From Diploscapter coronatus (taxonomy: Eukaryota; Nematoda; Chromadorea; Rhabditida; Rhabditidae): a DNA stretch of 64,000 bases. The DNA lies in the NCBI GenBank assembly GCA_964036155.1, contig OZ038423.1:68215249-68279248 (forward strand), read 5' to 3'. Each line of letters starts with the position of its first letter. The first letter of the stretch is position 1. A program made the translations under genes and the position numbers. The notes beneath the pieces are model-generated. The model did no database searches, was not told where the DNA came from, and saw only the letters and a program-made list of their open reading frames with translations. Of the stretch, positions 58,501-64,000 are shown piece by piece.

Positions 58501-59547
58501 GAAGTTGAAATCTTCTTCTTTCGTTAAAACAGATTTTTTAAAAATGTATTTCGAAAAAAATAAAACTTCTAATATCTTCATGAACCATCAGTTCTTTTTG
58601 AAGTGTTGCCTAAAACTAACAAAAGATCTTCTTCTCAACAACTTCAATGATTCATCAATCAAAATTACGCTTCATGCGGACTTTCCATTTCGCATTTCGC
58701 CTATTACGACATGCCATATTTTAAACTTGCGTCATCGATATCGTCAATCTTAAAGCTTTTGAAAGACTATGCATGTCGTTTTCACCTTCTTCATCCATCA
58801 TTGATAAAAACAACCATCAGCTGATTTTTATCAACCTTTAAACCAAATGAAACAAGGGAAACACTTTCTATTCAGAAAAATTTACCAAAAATACAAGTTA
58901 TATAGATTTCACTATACTTTTCACTTTTTCAGAATAGATTAACAGTATGCAAAACCGCGCGTTCTTCTTTTCGACTATTTTCATTATTTCTTCCCCTTCT
59001 TTATCCTTTCGTCTCTCGTTTTTTCGTGCTATCTCGCCTTCGAGATTACTCTCTTTCCAACGAACAATTCCCTTTTGAGGGATTGGAGATAAATGGCTTG
59101 AGGGTCAGAATTCCGATCCTCAACAGTGGCTTTAGCCGACTGGTTTAAAAGCCGATCCTTAAATCTCCTAACTCTTTCTCTCTCAAGAAATCCGCACTAT
59201 TTCCCGATTTTCTTACATTTTTTTCTATCCTTGGCTTGCATAGTCTCTATCTTTCTTCTCACTCTTTTCACTATGAATCGCGCCATTTTCTAGTTCTCTA
59301 AATCTCAAGAACTCCCTAGCAATTGAATAACGAAGTTTTGATTGTTTGAATCCAGAACATCCATATCAAAAATCAACATTTTTGAAGAATAGATTTCAAA
59401 AAATCCTCGATCAAAGAAAATTAGTAATAATCTGATTGACCCGGGTCATTTGCCTGAGAAGATATAAAGAAGAAAAGTTATTACCTGTTGAGCAGCTATC
59501 CATGGCGGGAAGCCCAATACGAAAATACAGGTTAAAATAGACAACAT
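55582..59547 (-). CDS. Secreted protein with C-terminal cysteine-rich helical domain
   Basis: Nine minus-strand exons: 59485-59547, 58280-58401, 57915-57982, 57720-57867, 57035-57185, 56634-56814, 56349-56490, 55938-56091 and 55582-55674; 373 residues. A signal peptide (MLSILTCIFVLGFPPWIAA) precedes a long low-complexity Ser/Pro/Arg region. The C-terminal part (exons 7-8) holds six cysteines in a helical context (GCLPFISEMM, YGDCVKAAD, QETCKRG, QQCGALRKAVSTCD, MKRCEE). I do not recognise the family, although it recalls DUF19-like nematode secreted domains. Exon 4 ends at a GTCAGA donor rather than the stronger GTGAGT three bases earlier, because only that keeps the frame. Intron 1 is 1,083 bases and nothing was recognised in it. 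Confidence 0.75.
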
Positions 59548-60239
59548 TCAAAATTAGAATTAAATCTTGAAAATAGCTTGTATTTCGGTACTCTTCCTAG
59601 AGATCCAGCGCTTTCTCAAGAAAAAGTAAGATTTCACGTAGGAAAAAAAGAAAACTGCCTTATTTGACTAGAAGAATGACAGTTAGACGAGCGCCTGTAG
59701 CGGATTGGAATAGAGAAACAGCCCCTCAGGCGCCGTTTGCCGCTTTCTTTCATCTTTTGGTTCTCTTTTTATCCCGTACTCTCTAGTCGCTTCTCTTTTT
59801 CTTTCCCAGACTTTTCTCCAACACTATTTCATCGTTTTTCTCTATCTTTCCGTATCACGTTTATATTGTCATTTTTCACTTTTACTTTTACTTTTCGAGT
59901 TTCAAATAATTTTTATTATGTACAGACTCGAAGAAAAACAATAAAGTAAATCTCTCAAAGAGGTGATTAAAGCTTCGTAGTTGATAAGTAATTTGACGGC
60001 AAAAATGGAGGGTTCAATTTTTAGAGGATTGGAACATCCATTTTTCTATGTCTAGCGGATTTTTCTGACAGAAAATACCGCGTAAATGAGATATTTGAAG
60101 ATCTGAACGGAAATATTCTAGATTTTACAAACTGAATATTTCGAAATACAAATTCATTACAAGAAAACTTGTAAAATCGGGTTAGTTTTTTCTATTTTTC
60201 AAATTTATGTCCAATTATTACGTGTTCTTAGATATGAAA
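59548..60239. other. Intergenic region
   Basis: AT-rich, with a T/C-rich stretch near 59740-59900. No gene was seen. Confidence 0.4.
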
Positions 60240-62124
60240 TTACATATTTCTGTACTGTGTAGGGATGGTTTGTTCAGGGGACTCGATTTTCCCGACTTTA
60301 ATGTGCTCGGAGTGACTAAAATTAAAAATTTCATAGGTTTCTGAGACAACAAAAAATCTTACGGTTTGGTCTCGACCAAATGAATTTCCCTCAACTGTCC
60401 GTCGGGGTTTCTGTCGTCAATGATCTAAAAAATATTTCTCTGCACTTAACTTGCAATTCTCTATCTGGTTCCGTCCCAATTTCATAAAAATGCACTAATT
60501 GAGTAGCATTTAAAAAAATGTTTACCGTCTATTATCGATTTTTAAAACATTTTCTTACGCGATGAATGTAGGTGGTTTCGGGATCGTCGGGGATGTGGAA
60601 TCCGATGAAGAACTCGTAAAGCCAAGCTCCAATCAGCGCTCCAAGCATCGGACAGACGATCGGAACCCAGAACCACTTGTAGTTGCGGTACGAGAACACT
60701 CGCCAGCCGTAGCCCATGCACAGGGTGAATAGACGAGGCGCAAAGTCTCTGGCGGGGTTGATTGCGTAGCCTGGATATTTTGAAATTATTTAATTTTCTC
60801 TAGGCAACAGTTTGTGAATATTTGCTCCCAGAGGACTACTAGATGTTTATTCCAATTTTACTTCAATTCTTTTGAAACTCATAAAAATTGGTAATTAGAA
60901 AATCTCGCAATCTCGTAACTTTATGAGATAGTATGCAAGAGAGATCGCTTCCGCTGCTTTTCCCTACCCTCTTCTAACCCTACACAGTATTTCGTTAAGT
61001 TGCGAGACTTCCGAATACCCAAAAATTCAATTTTCTAAATGTGATAGTTTTACCAGCATTGTAGGCCATGAACATGCCGAGCACGGCAAGAAGAGCTCCA
61101 ATAAATGCCGGTTGCATGAACGGAGGAACTCGGTTGCGTCTGTCCGTAATCGCCGCTATGCCCATGCACAGAACTGCCGTACCAGCGATCTTGAGGAGAT
61201 ATCAGGTTTATTTTGAATATTATGAAAGTGTTGATGCGGTATTTTAGGTACCTGATCAAGAATGCTTCCAAACAGACTCAGATGTGGTGCAGGGTATGTC
61301 GCGAAGATCTGAGCCGTTGCCTTCGGTCCACTAACGTATCGGGTGTAGTTGTCAAAACTGTTGATGGCATCTAAATTGTAAAGCTACGACCATCAAACTT
61401 TCAAAAAAAAAAAAGTACCGTAATAAATGACATAGGTAGTCAGAGCTCCGAAAAATGCGCCGATATTTTGCGCAATGACGTAGGCGATGAATCGAATCAC
61501 GTTGATTTTGCCTTGAATCAGCTGAAAGAACGAAACAGCCGGATTTAAATGGGCTCCTAAAATAAAATTAGTTTATTTTTATGCACTCATTTCGTACGAC
61601 TCAACAAGGAAATTTTTTTTTCATAATCACCGCGCAAATATTTAGTAACATAGTAAATTATGAAAGATACAAATTTTTAAAGACATTTTTTATGAATAAT
61701 AACTTCTAGGTGCAGTAAAATGTTCAATTTTCAAAAGAAATGGACAAAATTTTTAAACTTGCTAAAATTTACCAGAAATTCTTGATCCCATCAAAACTGC
61801 GAATAGAAGCACGAGACCCCATCCTATGGCCACACAGACCCATTCGTCCTGTTTCCGTTGAGATAGGATATATTGCGCATTGATTGCGGTTCCACCGTAC
61901 TAAAATAAACCATTTAATAAAATTCTCATTTTCTCGTGTTAAATCATTCGCTAAATCATTATTTTTCTAAACTTAAAATATCAGAGTATGATCATAGGAT
62001 ATTTGTTGAAAATATTTTGAAATCATACCAGTAAGAATCCGGTGCAAAATAGTTCGGCCAAGACGGATCGGACCAGGTCATTAGTGATATGGAATTTCAC
62101 CCGGAATTTATCGACTAAATTCAT
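60240..62124 (-). CDS. Aquaglyceroporin
   Basis: Eight minus-strand exons: 62029-62124, 61773-61899, 61419-61556, 61252-61370, 61054-61189, 60559-60770, 60363-60424 and 60240-60315; 321 residues. It is a six-helix MIP channel with both pore motifs: GAHLNPAVSF (Asn about 79) and YAINPARDFAPR (Asn about 210). Asp right after the second NPAR, and the extended loop before it (FDNYTRYVSGP), are typical of glycerol-conducting aquaporins rather than strict water channels. The cytoplasmic tail is charged. A TTTTTTCAG acceptor three bases before the ATG suggests trans-splicing, or an upstream coding exon (see 62660-63110). Confidence 0.93.
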
Positions 62125-62591
62125 AGTCTGAAAAAATCAAGTTAGTATATTTTCGACCTAAGGAAATTTTTGATTCAAGGTTTTATATAGTACGGTTTTA
62201 TTACTCTTTGTCTAGATAAATAATGACGAATGAGATCAAGCGGTGACGAAGGTGTGAAATGAGAGGTTCGAAAAATGATGAGCAAACTTTGGGTTATGAG
62301 AAACTACGCCTAGGCTTTCGGCCAATGGTAAATTGATAGGTTGGTAAATCTCGTCAAATACTTTTGCAAACATATAACAAAAGTACTTCCTTTAAAAATA
62401 CCACCAAAATAGCCAGAGTACACAGAACACTTTTCTACCATAAAAGATTAGACAAAAACAAAGCAATTGCACTTCTGGGTAAAATTGAACTTAGCTCTTC
62501 AAACGAGTATCGTCACACGTCATTATTTTGCGTAGTCTAATCAGTGAGTAATAGCACTCGAAATTTTGAAAAAAACTGATGATATTATTTT

Positions 62592-62660
62592 AGTAGCGGG
62601 TGTTGAACTTGGGCTAACAAATAATGAAGCATCTAACTCACTACCACTGAACCATGCGCT
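62592..62660 (-). other. tRNA-like remnant
   Basis: Read on the minus strand it has TGGTTCAGTGGTAG, a textbook A box, and about 37 bases later AGTTCAACACCC, close to a B box. The T stem does not pair, so this is not a functional tRNA. It may be a pseudogene or the head of a SINE. Confidence 0.35.
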
Positions 62661-63110
62661 TTGTACCAGGAGTTGTTCGAACGGTGGTGGGCGTTCGGTG
62701 ATCTTGGATGGGGCCTGACTTGGTTGGATTTCGATGTCGGCTGGTGGCGGTTCAGTTGGATTGGGGTTGGGCGAGACTGGACAAACAGAGGTGCTTTTCT
62801 GGTCGACATTACACACGGCTGAAATAGGTTTCGCAAAAATTAGTGGGTTAGGATTCCTTGCAAAAATTAATTCCAATATAGTTTTTTCAAACAAACAATA
62901 ATTGAAGCTCATAAAAGCGGACTATTTTGATCAACAAACCCGGTGGTGATAAAGTCGAAGCGTCGGTGTCCGGGGAGATAATCAACGACTCTTTCCTCTT
63001 GATCTCCGGGAAAATCAAGTCGGACGGTGCGGTATTTGCCGGCTCTGGAGTAAATTTTAGGAGATGGTATCGGCGAATGATCTGAGAGCATTTTCCGGAA
63101 AAGAAATTCA
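62660..63110 (-). CDS. Two possible coding exons upstream of the aquaporin (uncertain)
   Basis: Two GC-rich stretches look coding on the minus strand: about 62936-63090 and 62650-62821 (acceptor TTTCAG before CCGTGTG). More than one frame is open in each. One joined reading is Pro/Ser/Thr-rich (SPNPNPTEPPP, QAPSKITERPPP). Another runs in phase into the aquaporin first exon through GTA|gtgagt, extending that channel by a basic N-terminus that begins at ATG 62813 or further upstream. I cannot choose between a separate gene and an alternative aquaporin start. Confidence 0.35.
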
Positions 63111-64000
63111 AACGTAGCTAATTTTAAAGTCAGTAAAATATAGGTTATATAGCAATTTTTAGACAATTTTAACTTGGGACTGTGAAAATTATGAGTTAAA
63201 GTTCGGGTACGAAACATAGAATTGAGTGAAAACAAGAACTCATAAATCTTGTTAGGCATGCAAAATATGGTAGATTAGGGAGACGAAAAAATTAAGGGTG
63301 AAGAATTGGAAGCATTTCTGAGTTCGATTTTTGAAAACTGGATTTTTGAAGAGGCGATGGCAAGAAATTTCAAATTTCAGGAAGGAATTTCTCGGACGTA
63401 AGATAAGCCAAGGTAAAGCGATACTGCGAGCACATAATAATCACAGAAAAAGATGATAGGATAACTTGAAGTGAGAGAAATATCGAGAAAAACGCATAAA
63501 AATATCGAAAAACAAAACGATTAAACACGAAATATGTTGATAAAATAATATAACTATTGATAAGATATGATTCAAACTTCCAGAAAATGATAATATTCTT
63601 TCCCTCCTTCGAAATATGAGCCTCGATTTTATCCCGAATCTAGTGACATGTGGTCGATACACTGCAAAAATTTGAAAGCCTGCTTACCTGAACGAAGAGG
63701 AAGGAATTCGAGAAAAAGATAGATTAACTCAGCAAGATCAATTATCAGTCAGAGATTGATAAGCATTGACAATATATCAATAATATATATGCAGGAAAAA
63801 TTCCTTGCTGCGATATATAAGATATCGCAAAATATATGCTAAGATTAAATGATATTCAGTTATGATATATCAATGTAGAACAAACTGCGAACCTAGGTTG
63901 ACAATTATGAAATATCCCTCAGGCTTAAAAAAATTGAAACATATTGCAGGATTTATAAAGAATACTTTGCATGCATTATGGTATGAATTAAGTCTAGTCA
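63111..64000. other. Right end, no gene seen
   Basis: AT-rich sequence with several GATA/TATC words around 63740-63860. No coding exon was supported. Confidence 0.4.

Overview
This is nuclear DNA from a nematode. It is AT-rich, with many introns of about 40-60 bases ending in TTTCAG-like acceptors. Acceptor sites sit directly in front of several start codons, as expected for spliced-leader trans-splicing. Gene content is nematode-like: two cuticle collagens, a seven-membrane chemoreceptor, ShKT-domain secreted proteins and a LIPS-type lipase. The species cannot be named, but the collagen genes are split into about 15 short exons each, far more than in Caenorhabditis.

Layout. 1-7,300: the 3' end of one gene, a small secreted protein, three tandem minus-strand paralogues with ShKT and lustrin-like cysteine modules, and a minus-strand four-membrane protein. 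9,300-15,900: a secreted 769-residue protein rich in Gly-Phe-Gly-Pro and Arg-Gly repeats, then a chemoreceptor. 15,900-19,400: no intact gene; a decayed element of about 2.1 kb with inverted ends and a GC-rich island. 19,400-28,600: EMC10, BAP18 and the F-box/WD40 protein SEL-10/FBXW7. 29,700-34,000: a Kelch fragment and a methyltransferase-like protein. 34,100-40,000: two minus-strand cuticle collagens. 40,300-44,300: tectonic, with a perfect X-box 84 bases upstream, and a secreted lipase. 46,400-55,500: glucosidase II alpha and, divergently, MRPL39. 55,600-62,100: a secreted cysteine-containing protein and an aquaglyceroporin. The last 1.9 kb holds uncertain coding exons and a tRNA-like remnant.

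The most unusual signals are these. (1) Several introns in the collagen genes and in one ShKT gene keep the reading frame only if their boundaries are off the GT-AG rule by one base, or use a GC donor or an AT acceptor. In the conserved housekeeping genes every intron I traced is canonical. (2) At least four MITE families with readable inverted ends lie inside introns. One family is present twice, with TA duplications, in a ShKT gene and in a collagen gene. (3) A hAT-like MITE coincides with the point where one ShKT paralogue loses its frame.

Most genes here are independent. Shared themes are the secretory pathway (EMC10, glucosidase II), the cuticle or extracellular matrix (collagens, ShKT proteins, the repeat protein) and the intestine (lipase with TGATAA sites).
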